Shown here piece after piece: positions 46,843 through 58,100 of a stretch of 64,000 bases of DNA. Below the pieces are notes generated by a model. That model was not told where the DNA came from. It was given only the letters and a program-made list of their open reading frames with translations, and ran no database searches. A program made the position numbers and the translations under genes. The stretch covers positions 310,001 to 374,000 of the forward strand of contig NZ_LPZN01000003.1 of assembly GCF_001646655.1 (NCBI RefSeq), in the 5' to 3' direction. The DNA is from Rhodococcus gordoniae. GTDB lineage: Bacteria; Actinomycetota; Actinomycetes; Mycobacteriales; Mycobacteriaceae. Within the stretch, counting starts at the first letter, position 1. Every line of letters starts with the position of its first letter.

Positions 46843-46984
46843 CCGGCGGTCCGACTCTTCCGAATTCGTTCACGGAAGACTGCATTCCGGTCTCGGAGGT
46901 CGTCGTCGAGTCCACACGTCCCGACAGTGGGGACGATCCTTGTATAGTCGGCGCTGCGATCGGTTCGCCGCATGTCGTCGTGAG

Positions 46985-47215
46985 GAGCCCCGAAGACCTC
47001 GTGTGCGCGCCGAAGCACCCGATGCCGACAGGTACCGGGTGTGAGAGGGAACCCGGTGGGAATCCGGGACTGTCCCGCAGCGGTATGCAGGAACGACCGC
47101 CGTCACCCAGCACTGGACACCGAGTCCGGGAAGCGACGGCCACTAGGTCCATCTCGACGGAATCGGGATGGGTGCCTGCAAGTCCGAAGACCTGCCGATC
47201 GTGTCGGGCACGCCG
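46985..47215 (+). ncRNA. Cobalamin riboswitch of metE
   Basis: Landmarks: ACCGGGTGTGAGAGGGAACC, GGTGGGAATCCGGGACTGTC, CCGCAGCGGTATGCAGGAAC, CACTGGACACCG, and GCCTGCAAGTCCGAAGACCTGCC-type B12 box near 47172-47194. This layout is seen upstream of actinobacterial metE. It should switch metE off when cobalamin is available. Confidence 0.85.
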
Positions 47216-47358
47216 TGCCCGGCGGTATGCCGCCTCGTGGAATGGGCGCGTGCACCGATCGGCAACACCTCGACCACGGGTCGAGATCACGGGGCTCGTT
47301 TCGGGATGCGCGTACGTCGGGCGGTAGACCACCAACGACGAACACCGGAGAAAACCTG

Positions 47359-49641
47359 ATGTCTGCTCCGACAGCATCCCCGTTCACCGCCACCGTGCTC
47401 GGATCCGCGCGAATCGGACCGAACCGCGAACTGAAGAAGGCCACCGAGGCCTACTGGGCCGGGCGCCTCGACCGCGGCGGCCTGGAATCGGTTGCCGCGC
47501 AACTCCGCGCCGATACGTGGTCCCGTCAGCACACGGCCGGGCTGGACTCGATCCCGGTCGGGACGTTCTCGTACTACGACCACGTCCTCGACACAGCAAT
47601 CATGCTCGGGGCGTTGCCTCCCCGGGTCGCGGGTATCGCCGACGACCTCGACCGCTGTTTCGCCGCAGCGCGCGGGACCGACGATATCGCCCCGCTCGAG
47701 ATGACCAAGTGGTTCGACACCAACTACCACTACCTCGTCCCCGAGATCGGACCCGGCACAGTCTTCGAACTCGACGCCACAAAGATCCTGGGTGAGATTG
47801 CGGAGGCACGCGAGCTCGGTGTGCCGGCCCGCCCCGTCGTCCTGGGCCCACTGACCTTCCTGCTGTTGTCGAAGCCCGTCGACGGGCAAGGACCGCTGCT
47901 CGATCGGGTCGACGAGCTCGTTCCCCACTATCTGGACCTGTTGGCGCAGATCGCCGACACAGGGGTCGACTGGGTGCAGCTCGACGAACCGGCGTTGGTC
48001 CGCGACCTCGACAGACCCGCTCTCGATGCGATCGGACGGGTGTACGACGCCCTGGCGCAAGCACAGAAGCGGCCGGCGATTCTCGTCGCGTCGTACTTCG
48101 GCAGCCTCGGTCCGGCGCTGGAGCGACTCGCACACACCGGAGTCGAAGGCCTCGCCGTCGACCTGGTCGCCGGTACCACCACCGGAATCGCAGGTCTGCC
48201 CGAGCTCGCCGACAAGCTCGTGGTCGCCGGTGTCGTCGACGGCAGGAACGTATGGCGCACCGACCTCGAACAGGCCTTGTCGACGCTGGCCACACTGCTC
48301 GGTTCCGCAGCGGCCGTTGCGGTGTCGTCGTCGTGCTCACTACTGCACGTGCCGTACACGATCGATACGGAACCGGATCTCGACGAGTCGCTGCGCACGT
48401 GGTTGGCCTTCGGCAACGAGAAGGTCTCGGAGATCGTCACTCTCGCCACCGCTCTGCGTACGGGACGCGACGCCGTCACCGACGAACTCGACGCTGCCCG
48501 TACCGCCGCACAGGTGCGGGCCTCGGATCCGCGCCTGCGCAACGATCGGGTGCGCGGTGTCCTCGCATCGATCTCCACCGATCGCACCCGCACACCCGCC
48601 GACCGTCGGCGCGAGATCCAGCGTCGCCATCTCGATCTGCCGTTGTTGCCGACGACCACGATCGGCTCGTACCCGCAGACGACCCGCATCCGGGTGACCC
48701 GCGCAGCGCTGCGCGCAGGCGAGATCGACCACGGCGAGTATGTGCGGCGGATGCGGGACGAGATTTCCGAAGTGGTTGCGCTGCAGGAGGAACTGGGACT
48801 CGACGTTGTGGTGCACGGCGAACCGGAGCGCAACGACATGGTGCAGTACTTCGCCGAGCAGCTCGACGGGTTCTTCGCCACCGCCAACGGCTGGGTGCAG
48901 TCCTACGGCACGCGGTGTGTGCGGCCGCCGATCCTCTACGGTGACGTCGCACGCCGCGCGCCGATGACCGTCGAGTGGATCGTCTACGCCCAATCCCTCA
49001 CCGACAAGCCGGTCAAAGGCATGCTCACGGGCCCCGTCACGATCCTGGCGTGGTCGTTCGTCCGCGACGATCAGCCGCTCGCCGAGACCGCCGACCAGAT
49101 CGCGCTCGCCATCCGCGACGAGACCGTGGACCTGCAGGCCGCCGGGGTGCGCATCATCCAGGTCGACGAACCTGCACTTCGTGAACTCCTGCCGCTGCGC
49201 GCGTCGGAACAGCCCGACTACCTGAAGTGGGCGGTCGGTGCATTCCGGTTGGCGACATCCGGTGTCGCCGACTCCACGCAGATCCACACCCACCTGTGCT
49301 ATTCGGAGTTCGGAGAGGTGATCGAGGCGATCGCCGGACTCGACGCCGATGTCACGTCCATCGAGGCGGCCCGCTCGCACATGGAGGTCCTCGACGATCT
49401 CGACGCCGCCGGGTTCGACCTCGGTGTGGGCCCCGGCGTGTACGACATCCATTCGCCGCGGGTACCGAGCGAGGACGAGATCACAGCACTGCTGCGCACG
49501 GCTCTGCAGGCAGTGCCCGCCGACCGACTGTGGGTCAACCCGGACTGTGGGCTCAAGACCCGCGGTACGACGGAGGTCACGGCCTCACTGGCGAATCTCG
49601 TCGCCGCTGCCGCCACCGTGCGTGCCGAGCTGAACAGATAG
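47359..49641 (+). CDS. metE: Cobalamin-independent methionine synthase (MetE)
   Basis: A 760-aa enzyme transferring a methyl group from methyl-tetrahydrofolate (polyglutamate) to homocysteine with zinc. Two related halves; catalytic half with [18 protein letters not shown] (zinc His/Cys ligands) and [11 protein letters not shown] (Cys ligand), and [16 protein letters not shown] at the start of the second half. ATG at 47359 after CCGGAG. Controlled by the upstream riboswitch, consistent with an alternative B12-dependent MetH elsewhere. Confidence 0.95.
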   Translation: MSAPTASPFTATVLGSARIGPNRELKKATEAYWAGRLDRGGLESVAAQLRADTWSRQHTAGLDSIPVGTFSYYDHVLDTAIMLGALPPRVAGIADDLDRCFAAARGTDDIAPLEMTKWFDTNYHYLVPEIGPGTVFELDATKILGEIAEARELGVPARPVVLGPLTFLLLSKPVDGQGPLLDRVDELVPHYLDLLAQIADTGVDWVQLDEPALVRDLDRPALDAIGRVYDALAQAQKRPAILVASYFGSLGPALERLAHTGVEGLAVDLVAGTTTGIAGLPELADKLVVAGVVDGRNVWRTDLEQALSTLATLLGSAAAVAVSSSCSLLHVPYTIDTEPDLDESLRTWLAFGNEKVSEIVTLATALRTGRDAVTDELDAARTAAQVRASDPRLRNDRVRGVLASISTDRTRTPADRRREIQRRHLDLPLLPTTTIGSYPQTTRIRVTRAALRAGEIDHGEYVRRMRDEISEVVALQEELGLDVVVHGEPERNDMVQYFAEQLDGFFATANGWVQSYGTRCVRPPILYGDVARRAPMTVEWIVYAQSLTDKPVKGMLTGPVTILAWSFVRDDQPLAETADQIALAIRDETVDLQAAGVRIIQVDEPALRELLPLRASEQPDYLKWAVGAFRLATSGVADSTQIHTHLCYSEFGEVIEAIAGLDADVTSIEAARSHMEVLDDLDAAGFDLGVGPGVYDIHSPRVPSEDEITALLRTALQAVPADRLWVNPDCGLKTRGTTEVTASLANLVAAAATVRAELNR

Positions 49642-49855
49642 CTACCGCACCAGAAGGAGGTCCTCGACGATGTCCGCCCATCGCACACTCGAATCCCTTG
49701 ACCAGGGAGCAGAACTGGCGGGTACACACTGCGGATGACATGACCACGAACGACCACGGTCCGCAGCTGTCGTGAACGTGCCGCCGAGCCTCCGTTGTGA
49801 TCGCGGTGCTCGTCGTCGCCCGAACTGCTCGACATGCAGTCCTTGTGAACTCGGA

Positions 49856-49911
49856 AGCGCGAAATGGTCATCGGTGCGCGCTGTTACGCGCTCCGATGAC
49901 CGTTTCGCGCT
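49856..49911. terminator. Bidirectional terminator between metE and the SDR gene
   Basis: AGCGCGAAATGGTCATCGG and CCGATGACCGTTTCGCGCT are inverted copies (one unpaired base) around an inner GCGCG-rich loop, lying between convergent genes. Confidence 0.7.
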
Positions 49912-49918
49912 CCGACCC

Positions 49919-50821
49919 TCAGGTGAACGGAACACCCCCGGTGACGGCGACGGTCTCGCCGGTGATGTAACTCGACTCCTGGGAGGCGAGGAAGACGTAG
50001 GCGGGCGCGAGTTCGGCGGGCTGGCCGGGACGTCCGAGCGGGGTGTCCTTGCCGAACTGCCCGTAGGCGTCCTTCGGCATCGTCGCAGGGATGAGGGGGG
50101 TCCAGATCGGTCCGGGTGCAACGGCATTGACACGGATGCCCTTGCTCGCCACGTCCGAGGCGAGGCCCTTGGTGAAGTCGACGATGCCGGCCTTCGTGGT
50201 CGCGTAGTCGAGCAGTCCGGGCGACGGGCTCACCGCCTGGATGGACGTGGTGTTGACGATCGTCGAACCCGGCTGCATCGCGGCGACCGCGAACTTCGAC
50301 AACCAGAACAGAGCGTAGAGGTTCGTCTTCATCACGCGGTCGAACTGCTCGGTGGAGATGTCGCCGATGCCGCCGGGTTCGAGATGCTGGTAGGCCGCGT
50401 TGTTGACGAGGATGTCGATGCCGCCGAGTTCGGACACCGTCGTGTCCACGAGCCGCCGGCAGAATTCCTCCTCCCGGATGTCCCCGGGCATACGCACCGC
50501 CCGTCGGCCGGCGCGCTCGACGAGTTCGGCGGTCCGCCGCCCGTCCGCGTCCTCGTCGTCGAGGTAGGCCAGCACGACGTCGGCGCCCTCCCGGGCGAAG
50601 GCGATCGCGACCGCCCGACCGATACCGGAATCGCCTCCGGTGATCAGTGCGCGCCGACCTTCGAGTCGTTTGCTCCCCCGGTACGTCTCCTCACCGTGGT
50701 CGGGAGCGGAGACGAGATCGGCGGTCGCCCCGGGGTAGGCGATCTCCGGTTGTTCCTCGAGCGGTGGGACGGGATGCTGCTCTCCCGGGTGCTGCATGCT
50801 GTATTGGTCCTTCTCCGGCAT
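49919..50821 (-). CDS. SDR family oxidoreductase (YghA/YhdF-like)
   Basis: A 300-aa NAD(P)-dependent short-chain dehydrogenase with an N-terminal ~45-residue arm (EKDQYSMQHPGEQHP...) typical of the YghA/YhdF group. Cofactor motif ALITGGDSGIGRAVAIAFAR, VNNAAYQHLEP, and the active-site Ser/Tyr/Lys in NTTSIQAVSPSPGLLDYATTKAG. ATG at 50819-50821. Substrate unknown. Confidence 0.9.
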   Translation of the reverse strand: MPEKDQYSMQHPGEQHPVPPLEEQPEIAYPGATADLVSAPDHGEETYRGSKRLEGRRALITGGDSGIGRAVAIAFAREGADVVLAYLDDEDADGRRTAELVERAGRRAVRMPGDIREEEFCRRLVDTTVSELGGIDILVNNAAYQHLEPGGIGDISTEQFDRVMKTNLYALFWLSKFAVAAMQPGSTIVNTTSIQAVSPSPGLLDYATTKAGIVDFTKGLASDVASKGIRVNAVAPGPIWTPLIPATMPKDAYGQFGKDTPLGRPGQPAELAPAYVFLASQESSYITGETVAVTGGVPFT

Positions 50822-50999
50822 TCTCGCCCTCCCTCGATCGAGTTCGTGAACGGCAATACCCGGTCCTCGACGGCATCACACCGGAGCCGGCCCCGACGGG
50901 GTGCGTCGGGATCCGATTGCAGGTGAACGGCATGAGCGAGGTCACATCGGCGTCCGGCGCATAATGGCCACTCATGTGTCGGAACGGAGAGGCTGAGGC

Positions 51000-51518
51000 A
51001 TGAGCGCGGACCTGTCGGCTTATCGGAACGACTTCGCCCGAATCGAGAACAAGGTCGCCGGTGAGTTCGACGCCGGTCGCCATGGCCGGGTCCTGGCGGG
51101 CTGCGTCGTCGTCCTGACGGTGTGCCTGTTGCTGCCGCAGACGTCGTCGGCGTGGTCGTGGACGGTCTTCGGCAGCTGGTTCGGCGACACCGCCCCCGTG
51201 GCTGTGCCGCTGCGGATCTTCGCGGTACTGGCCCTGGTGTTCGGTGTGGTGATCTCCACGCTGGCGTTGTGGTTGCGGCGGTGGAAGCTGGCGTCGCTCG
51301 CGATGCTCGGCTCCGGCCTGTCGTCGTTCTTCGGGTTGCTCGCCTACTGGTCGCAGGCAGGGATGATCACGAACGCACCGCATCATCCGACCGTCGCGTT
51401 GATCGCCGAATGGCTGGTGATGATCGTGATGACGTGCCAGTGGCTGCCGGTCGTGCTGAGCCGGTCGCCCACGGACGTGCCGCCGCGACCGCATCCACTC
51501 CAGGCCGGTCGGCGGTAG
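51000..51518 (+). CDS. Actinobacterial four-helix membrane protein
   Basis: A 172-aa protein with a short soluble head (SADLSAYRNDFARIENKVAG) and four hydrophobic segments (VLAGCVVVLTVCLLLP, VPLRIFAVLALVFGVVIS, KLASLAMLGSGLSSFFGLLA, EWLVMIVMTCQWLPVVL). Typical of conserved mycolate-group membrane proteins of unknown function. ATG at 51000; convergent with the following SDR. Confidence 0.78.
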   Translation: MSADLSAYRNDFARIENKVAGEFDAGRHGRVLAGCVVVLTVCLLLPQTSSAWSWTVFGSWFGDTAPVAVPLRIFAVLALVFGVVISTLALWLRRWKLASLAMLGSGLSSFFGLLAYWSQAGMITNAPHHPTVALIAEWLVMIVMTCQWLPVVLSRSPTDVPPRPHPLQAGRR

Positions 51519-51519
51519 G

Positions 51520-52320
51520 TCAGCGGTCGACGAGCGAACCCATCTTCTTCGCCAGGAACTCGATGCTGCGGCGCGGCATGAATCTGGCAAGCAGGTCGAG
51601 CATCGTCGCGTCCTTGCCGATACACACGCGGAAAGCGCCCTTCTCGATCGCATCGGCGATCCGGCGGGCGGCTTCGGCGGACGACGTGATCTTGACGGAC
51701 GCATCGGTGCTGCGTCCCGGGATCGCGGCGCCGGAGTTCTCGGCGATCCCCGTGCGGACGGCTCCGGGGAACACGAGCGTCACCGCGACCTTCGTGGTGC
51801 GGAGTTCGGCGTAGAGACCTTCGGTGAGAAGTTTGACGGCGGCCTTGCTCGCGCCGTAGACCGACTGGCCCGGCACGGGCACGAAGGCTCCCATGCTCGA
51901 GACATTGAGCAGGCTCGCTTCGGGCCGGGTGAGCAGTGCGGGCAGGAACGCCTTGCACATGTGCACGACACCCCAGTAGTTGACGTCGAGGACCTTGTTC
52001 ATCTCGTCGTACGGCAGCTCCGCGAACGGGACGAACTTCTGGATGATGCCGGCGACGTTGGCGACGCCGTCGACCCGTCCGTGCGCAGTGGTCACCTCGG
52101 TCACCAGCGCTTCGACGGCAGCGCGGTCGGAGACGTCGACCGTATGGGTGGTGAGACGGTCGTCGTACGCAACCGCCAATGCACGGGTGCCGTCGAGCGC
52201 CTCGGTGCGGAGATCGACCGCCGCGACCCGCGCACCACGCACGAGTAGTTCGAGGACGACGTCGCGTCCGATCCCGTTGCCTCCCCCGGTGACGACGAAA
52301 ACCTTGTCACGGATCTGCAT
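51520..52320 (-). CDS. SDR family oxidoreductase
   Basis: A 266-aa classical short-chain dehydrogenase: VFVVTGGGNGIGRDVVLELL, NVAGIIQKFVPF, active site SSMGAFVPVPGQSVYGASKAA (Ser, Tyr, Lys). C-end has a KxxD-like basic tail. Likely lipid- or sterol-alcohol dehydrogenase by type; substrate not shown. ATG at 52318-52320; reading beyond it lacks support. Confidence 0.9.
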   Translation of the reverse strand: MQIRDKVFVVTGGGNGIGRDVVLELLVRGARVAAVDLRTEALDGTRALAVAYDDRLTTHTVDVSDRAAVEALVTEVTTAHGRVDGVANVAGIIQKFVPFAELPYDEMNKVLDVNYWGVVHMCKAFLPALLTRPEASLLNVSSMGAFVPVPGQSVYGASKAAVKLLTEGLYAELRTTKVAVTLVFPGAVRTGIAENSGAAIPGRSTDASVKITSSAEAARRIADAIEKGAFRVCIGKDATMLDLLARFMPRRSIEFLAKKMGSLVDR

Positions 52321-52445
52321 GCTGCCTCCTCGTGTCGTTGGATCCAGTCGATCCGGCCCGTCGCACCGTCGCCACCCGAGGTGTGCGGGCCGATATCTGC
52401 GGGTACCCCTTCGGACACGAGTCTGCCCAGCGTACGGAGGTGGAA

Positions 52446-52604
52446 ATGACGACGTCGAAGAAGAAGGACGACGAGGTGCTCGAGGACCCGCCGGGTCCGG
52501 TCGATCACGGCCGCGACGGCGGCATGGCGACCCGGGAGAACGCTCCGGATGTGGTGGAACGCTCGGACGAGAAGGACGACCGCCCGACACCCGATACGAC
52601 GTGA
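52446..52604 (+). CDS. Small charged, disordered protein
   Basis: 52 aa: MTTSKKKDDEVLEDPPGPVD then RDGGMATRENAPDVVERSDE, ending DRPTPDTT. Lys/Asp/Glu/Pro-rich, no hydrophobic core. A GGAGG ribosome binding site lies a few bases before the ATG at 52446, supporting translation. Function unknown. Confidence 0.6.
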   Translation: MTTSKKKDDEVLEDPPGPVDHGRDGGMATRENAPDVVERSDEKDDRPTPDTT

Positions 52605-52644
52605 ACGGCCACGAGGACGCCGTTCGGACCGATAGGTTGGGTAC

Positions 52645-53430
52645 ATGCAGTTCGCCGCACCTGCAGATCAGTACGACCGATTCATGGGCAGGTACGCCCC
52701 GACGCTCGCGCCGGCGTTGGCGGATGCCGCCGGGGTGACGGCGGGACGGCGGGTCTGCGATGTGGGCTGCGGGCCGGGTGGACTCGCCCGGGAACTCGTC
52801 GCGCGGGTCGGTGCCGCGAACGTCGCAGCGATCGACCCTGCACCTCAGTTCGCGGCCGCATGCCGGGACATCGCACCGGAGATCGACGTACGTGTCGGTG
52901 TGGCCGAACACCTTCCCTGGACGGAAGGAGAGTTCGACTCCACGATGGCCTGTCTGGTCCTCGGGTTCATGAGCGATCCCGAGGAAGGTGTGCGGGAGAT
53001 GGCGCGGGTGACACGCCCCGGGGGCACCGTGGCCGCATGTATGTGGGACACCACGGCGGGCGGAATGACGATGCTTCGTATCTTCTGGACCGCGGTGGGA
53101 ACGGTCGATCCCCACGCTCCCGGTGAGACGACGATGGCCGGAACTGCCGAGGGCGACATAGCCGAGCGATTTCGCCGGGCAGGCCTGACCGAGACGGTCG
53201 ACGGCGCGCTCTCTGCACGCGCCGAGTACGCCGACTTCGACGACTTCTGGGAGCCGTTCACGTTCGGCATCGGACCGGCAGGCCGATATCTGGCGACGCT
53301 TCCCGACCGGCAACGCCTCGCGGTCCGTGACGCGTGCCGGGCAGCCCTTCCTTCCGGCTCCTTCTCGCTCGACGCCCGAGCCTGGTATGCACGGGCCACG
53401 GTCCCGGAAAGCCCTTCTACTGCGGTCTGA
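52645..53430 (+). CDS. Class I SAM-dependent methyltransferase
   Basis: A 261-aa methyltransferase: VCDVGCGPGGLARELVARVG is the SAM motif I, followed by VAAIDPAPQF, VAEHLPWTEGEFDSTMACLV and RVTRPGGTVAACMWD. Methyltransf_11/25 type. ATG at 52645. Acceptor unknown. Confidence 0.88.
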   Translation: MQFAAPADQYDRFMGRYAPTLAPALADAAGVTAGRRVCDVGCGPGGLARELVARVGAANVAAIDPAPQFAAACRDIAPEIDVRVGVAEHLPWTEGEFDSTMACLVLGFMSDPEEGVREMARVTRPGGTVAACMWDTTAGGMTMLRIFWTAVGTVDPHAPGETTMAGTAEGDIAERFRRAGLTETVDGALSARAEYADFDDFWEPFTFGIGPAGRYLATLPDRQRLAVRDACRAALPSGSFSLDARAWYARATVPESPSTAV

Positions 53431-53475
53431 TCCCGTCCGTTCGGGCGAGCCGACGGCCACCACGAGAGGAAGTGC

Positions 53476-54045
53476 ATGGGACGCATCCGGAAACGCCGGT
53501 TCGCAGCACTCACACTGGTCGGTCTCGTTCCTACGACTCTGCTCGGTGCGGGCATCGCACGCGGCGACCTGCCGATGAATCTGGCCATCTCCGGTCAGGA
53601 CATCTCCGGGACCATCGGACTGGTCGAAGCCGAAGGGATCCAGGTGTTTCCCCGTCGCGTCAGCAGTTCGGCAGGCGACCTTCCCACAGCTGCGCTCCGG
53701 GTCGAGTCGTCGGTGCTGTCCGACGTCTGCCTGGCCACCATCGCTCACGGCGTGCCGGTCCTGGGTGACGTGACGATGACGATCCGCGTTCCGGGACCCA
53801 ACACCACCGCGAGGAGCGTGGTGCTCGACGCCGTCTCCGTCGGCGGGTCGATAGATGCCGCCGACGTCCGTCTGGGTGTCGACGTCTCGAATCTCGCCGA
53901 GGTGGAGACCTCCCTGACGCCGGGCATGGCGATGGGCGGCTCGGTGATGACCGAGGCGCGAGTCCGCGCGGTATCCATGACCGCGACCTCCATGAGCGTG
54001 CAGGGCCTGCAGATGGACGTCCGGACCGGAGCCCACGAGTGCTGA
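53476..54045 (+). CDS. DUF6230 family exported protein
   Basis: A 189-aa protein with a signal-like N-end (RRFAALTLVGLVPTTLLGAG) and a beta-rich mature part (NLAISGQDISGTIGLVEAEG, DVCLATIAHGVPVLGDVTMT). It fits DUF6230, usually found with a DUF6114 membrane partner; here it overlaps it by 7 bp. Function unknown, likely cell-envelope. Confidence 0.8.
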   Translation: MGRIRKRRFAALTLVGLVPTTLLGAGIARGDLPMNLAISGQDISGTIGLVEAEGIQVFPRRVSSSAGDLPTAALRVESSVLSDVCLATIAHGVPVLGDVTMTIRVPGPNTTARSVVLDAVSVGGSIDAADVRLGVDVSNLAEVETSLTPGMAMGGSVMTEARVRAVSMTATSMSVQGLQMDVRTGAHEC

Positions 54046-54428
54046 CGACCGCTACCGGCACTCGGCGGGAACGGTTCCGCGAGTGGCGACACGAACGCCC
54101 CTTCACCGGCGCGACGCTGCTGTGTGTCTCGGCGGTGCTCCTGCTGTTGCCCGCCTACACCACCTTCCGCGTCGGAGACGTCCTGGTGTCGATCAGCACC
54201 ATCTCGGGCGTCTCCACCCTGTTCCTCGGAGCGCTCATGGCGTTGTGCGGCGTGGGAGTGCTGGTGCGGCCGGGCCTCCGTGTTCCCGCAGGCGTCATCG
54301 CGATGCTGGTCGCGCTCGTGGCGCTACCCGCGGCCAATTTCGGAGGGTTCCTGCTGGGCACCCTGTTCGGAGTGGTGGGAAGCAGTGCGGTCCTGGCGTG
54401 GACCGCTCAATCCCGGCGCAGCAGGTAG
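54039..54428 (+). CDS. DUF6114 family membrane protein
   Basis: A 129-aa protein with a polar N-terminal RERFREWRHERPFTGATLL head and three or four transmembrane segments (LLCVSAVLLLLPAYT, VSTLFLGALMALCGVGVLV, VIAMLVALVALPAANFGGFL). GTG at 54039. Pair partner of DUF6230. The last 22 bp overlap the 3' end of the opposite-strand cobF. Confidence 0.8.
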   Translation: MLTTATGTRRERFREWRHERPFTGATLLCVSAVLLLLPAYTTFRVGDVLVSISTISGVSTLFLGALMALCGVGVLVRPGLRVPAGVIAMLVALVALPAANFGGFLLGTLFGVVGSSAVLAWTAQSRRSR

Positions 54429-55153
54429 GTGTCCATCACCCATCCGCGCGCCCGTTTCGCGCGGATGCGGGCCTCACGAATGACGGGGAGTGTCTCGGCG
54501 AGCGGACCGTCGACGAGTTCTTCGTCGCTCGTCCCGAGATTCGCACCCCACCAGATGTTCCACCGGCCTTCGAGGTCTGCACAGGCAAGGCCGCCGTCGA
54601 GCATCACCACGACGTTCGCGGCACCCCCTGCGACATCCCGCATCAGCCTGCGTCCGGTGGTGACGGTGATCGGCCCGCCGATGGTGTTGAGCACCAGACG
54701 ATGCCGGGCCGCCAGCAGTTGCACACTGCTGACTCCGGGAACGACGTCGTAATCGAACCGCACGTTCCCTCGCCCGAGGATGCGGTCGACGACACGAATC
54801 GTGCTGTCGTACAGGCTCGGGTCTCCCCATACGAGGAATCCGACGGTTTCGTCGTCCCGAACCTGTTCGAGCAGAACGGATTCGTAGGCTGCGGCGCGGG
54901 CGGCGTGCCAGTCGCGCACCTCGTCGCCGTACCGGTCCGGATTCCGGTCGCGGGGCGGGTCGGCCACCACGATCACCCGATGCGCACCGGAGGTGTGGCG
55001 GCGCAGGATGTCCTCGCGTACCTCGACGAGATCGTCCACGCCCCGGTTCTTGTCGGCCACCAGGAAGACGTCGACGCTTTCGAGGGCGCGCACCGCCGCC
55101 ACCGTGAGATCGTCCGGTCCTCCGGGTCCGATACCGATGAGCCGAACTCTCAA
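54407..55153 (-). CDS. cobF: Precorrin-6A synthase (deacetylating) CobF
   Basis: A 248-aa tetrapyrrole methyltransferase that methylates C-1 and removes acetate from precorrin-5 in the aerobic B12 pathway. VRLIGIGPGGPDDLTVAAVR at the N-end, VFLVADKNRGVDDLV, FLVWGDPSLYDSTIRVVDRI and DVVPGVSSVQLLAARH. TTG at 55151-55153 overlaps the cobN stop (TTGA). Confidence 0.9.
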   Translation of the reverse strand: MRVRLIGIGPGGPDDLTVAAVRALESVDVFLVADKNRGVDDLVEVREDILRRHTSGAHRVIVVADPPRDRNPDRYGDEVRDWHAARAAAYESVLLEQVRDDETVGFLVWGDPSLYDSTIRVVDRILGRGNVRFDYDVVPGVSSVQLLAARHRLVLNTIGGPITVTTGRRLMRDVAGGAANVVVMLDGGLACADLEGRWNIWWGANLGTSDEELVDGPLAETLPVIREARIRAKRARGWVMDTYLLRRD

Positions 55154-58100
55154 GCGCGGTCCTCGAGATCACCTTCGACGTCGAGATAGGCCTGCTGCAG
55201 GCTGTTCACCGTCTCGGGGTCCGGTTCGGCCCACAACCCTCGATCGGCTGCCTCGGTGAGGCGTTCGATGATGCCGCGCAACGCCCACGGATTCGCTTCG
55301 CGGAGGAACTCCTGGTTCTCCGGGTCGAGTGCATAGTTCTGTGCGAGCGATTCGTACATCCAGTCCTCGACCACGCCGGCGGTGGCGTCGTAACCGAACA
55401 GGTAGTCGACGGTGGCGGCGAGTTCGAACGCGCCCTTGTAGCCGTGCCGGCGCATCGCGCCGATCCACCTCGGGTTGACGACCCGCGCCCGGAAGACCCG
55501 CGCGGTCTCCTCCGCCAGTGAGCGTGTCCGCACCGCGTCGGGTGTGGTGGAGTCGCCGATGTACGCCTTCGGGTCGGTGCCCGTCAGTGCCCGCACCGTC
55601 GCGACCATGCCGCCGTGGTACTGGAAGTAATCGTCCGAGTCGGCGATGTCGTGTTCACGGGTATCGGTGTTCTTGGCCGCCACCGCGATCCGGCGGTAGT
55701 TCGTGCGCATGTCGTCGGCGGCCGCAACTCCGTGCACACCGCGCCCGTAGGCGAATCCGCCCCACGCCGTGTAGACCTCGGCGAGATCGGCGTCGGTGCG
55801 CCAGTTGCCGGAGTCGATGAGCTGCAGGATGCCCGCACCGTACGAGCCGGGCTTCGACCCGAAGATGCGGCGCACCGCACGATCGGCGTCGCCGTGCTCG
55901 GCTTCGTCGCGCCGGGCATGCGCTCGCACATAGTTCTGTTCGTCGGGTTCGTCGAGGGCGGCGACCATGCGGATCGCGTCGTCGAGCATGCCGATGACGT
56001 GCGGGAACGCATCGCGGAAGAAACCGGAGATACGGACGGTCACGTCGATGCGCGGCCGGTCGAGTTCCTCGAGCGGAATCACGGTCAGTTCACGGACCCG
56101 GCGCGACTCGGCGTCCCATTCGGGACGCACTCCGATCAGTGCGAGCACCTCGGCGATGTCGTCGCCGGCGGTGCGCATCGCGGATGTCCCCCACACCGAC
56201 AGGCCCACCGACTGCGGGTACTCCCCCGTATCGGCGAGATACCGCTCGATCAGGTTGTTCGCGAGTGCGACGCCGGTGTCGTACGCGAGCCGGCTCGGCA
56301 CGGCCTTCGGGTCGACGGTGTAGAAGTTGCGGCCCGTCGGCAGCACGTTGACCAGGCCACGGAGCGGCGAGCCGGACGGTCCGGCAGGGACGTACCCGCC
56401 GTCGAGGGCGTGCAGGACGGCGTCGAGTTCGGCGGTCGTGCCCGCGAGGCGAGGCACCACCTCCTCGGTGGCGAAGGCGAGTACGCGAGCGACCTCGGTA
56501 TCAGGATGGCCGAGGACGGATTCGACGATGCGCGAAGCGGACTCGGTACGCCAGTCGTCGTCCTCCATGGCCTGCACGAGCGACCGCGCAACGCCTTCGA
56601 TTCCGTCGACCTCGGCCAGTGGGGCCTCGGGCTTCAGTCCGAGTGCCGTGCGCAGACCGGGCACGGCGTTGCTCTTACCGCCCCATACCTGCGCGGCACG
56701 CAGGATCGACAGCACCAGATTCACCCGCGCCTCCCCGACCGGCGCGGCGCCCAGGACGTGCAGGCCGTCGCGGATCTGGGCGTCCTTGACCTCGCACAGC
56801 CAGCCGTCGACGTGCAGCAGGAAGTCGTCGAACTCGGCGTCGTGCGGGCGGTCGTCGAGCCCGAGATCGTGATCGAGTTTCGCGGCCTGGATCAGCGTCC
56901 AGATCTGAGCCCGGATCGCGGGCAGCTTGGCCGGGTCCATCGCCGCGATATTGGAGTACTCGTCGAGCAGTTGCTCCAAACGCGCGATGTCACCGTACGA
57001 TTCGGCGCGCGCCATCGGCGGGATCAGGTGATCGACGATGATCGCGTGGGCACGGCGCTTCGCCTGTGCGCCTTCGCCGGGATCGTTGACGAGGAACGGA
57101 TAGATCAGCGGCAGATTGCCGATGGCCGCGTCGGTCGCGCACGCCGCGGACAGGCCCGCGTTCTTCCCGGGCAACCATTCCATCGAACCGTGTTTGCCCA
57201 GGTGAACCACGGCATCGGCACCGAAGCCGTGCTCGACCCACTTGTACGCGGCGAGGTAATGATGCGACGGCGCCATGTCGGGATCGTGGTAGATCGCCAC
57301 CGGGTTCTCGCCGAAACCGCGCGGCGGCTGGATCATCAGCACCACGTTGCCGGCCTGCAGGGTCGCCAGCACGATTGCCTGGTCGTCACCGCTGCCGTCG
57401 ACGAACAGCGACCCGGGGGCCGGCCCCCACGTCTCGGCGATGGCGTCGGTGAGCTCGGCCGGAAGATCGCCGGTCCACGCGAGATAGTCGGACGTGGTCA
57501 CGCGCACCGGGTTTCCGGCCAGCTGGTCGGCGGTGAGCCATTCCTCGTCCTGTCCACCGGCATCGATCAGGGCGTGGATGAGGGTGTTGCCGGCCTCGGT
57601 GTCGTCCTCGAGGTCCATGCCGGGAAATCCGTCGCCGAGGTCGTATCCGGCATCGCGTAGAGCGCGCAGCATGTGGATCGCCGACACCGGGGTGTCGAGA
57701 CCGACGGCGTTGCCGACCCGGGAATGTTTGGTCGGGTAGGCGGACAGCATGATGGCTATCCGGCGCTGCGGCGGCGGTACGTGTCGCAGTCGTGCGTGCG
57801 CCACCGCGATACCGGCGACGCGACGGCACCGTTCCGGGTCGGTGACGTAGCGGGGCAGTCCGTCGGCGTCGAGTTCCTTGAACGAGAACGGCACCGTGAT
57901 GATGCGGCCGTCGAACTCGGGGACCGCGATCTGCGTGGCCGAATCCAGCGGCGACACACCGTCGTCCGACTCCGCCCAATCCTCGCGACTCCAGGTCAGG
58001 CACAGGGCCTGCAGGATCGGGATGTCGAGCGCGGCGAGCGCCCCGACGTCCCATGCCTCGTCCTCACCGCCGGCACTCACCGTGGCGGGTTTGGTTCCAC

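Noticed and set aside
55615-57660. Long plus-strand open frame opposite cobN (and similar ones opposite fprA, nrdJ, metZ and metE)
   Set aside because: High third-position GC removes stops on the opposite strand; these frames show no family motifs, while the genes below them do.
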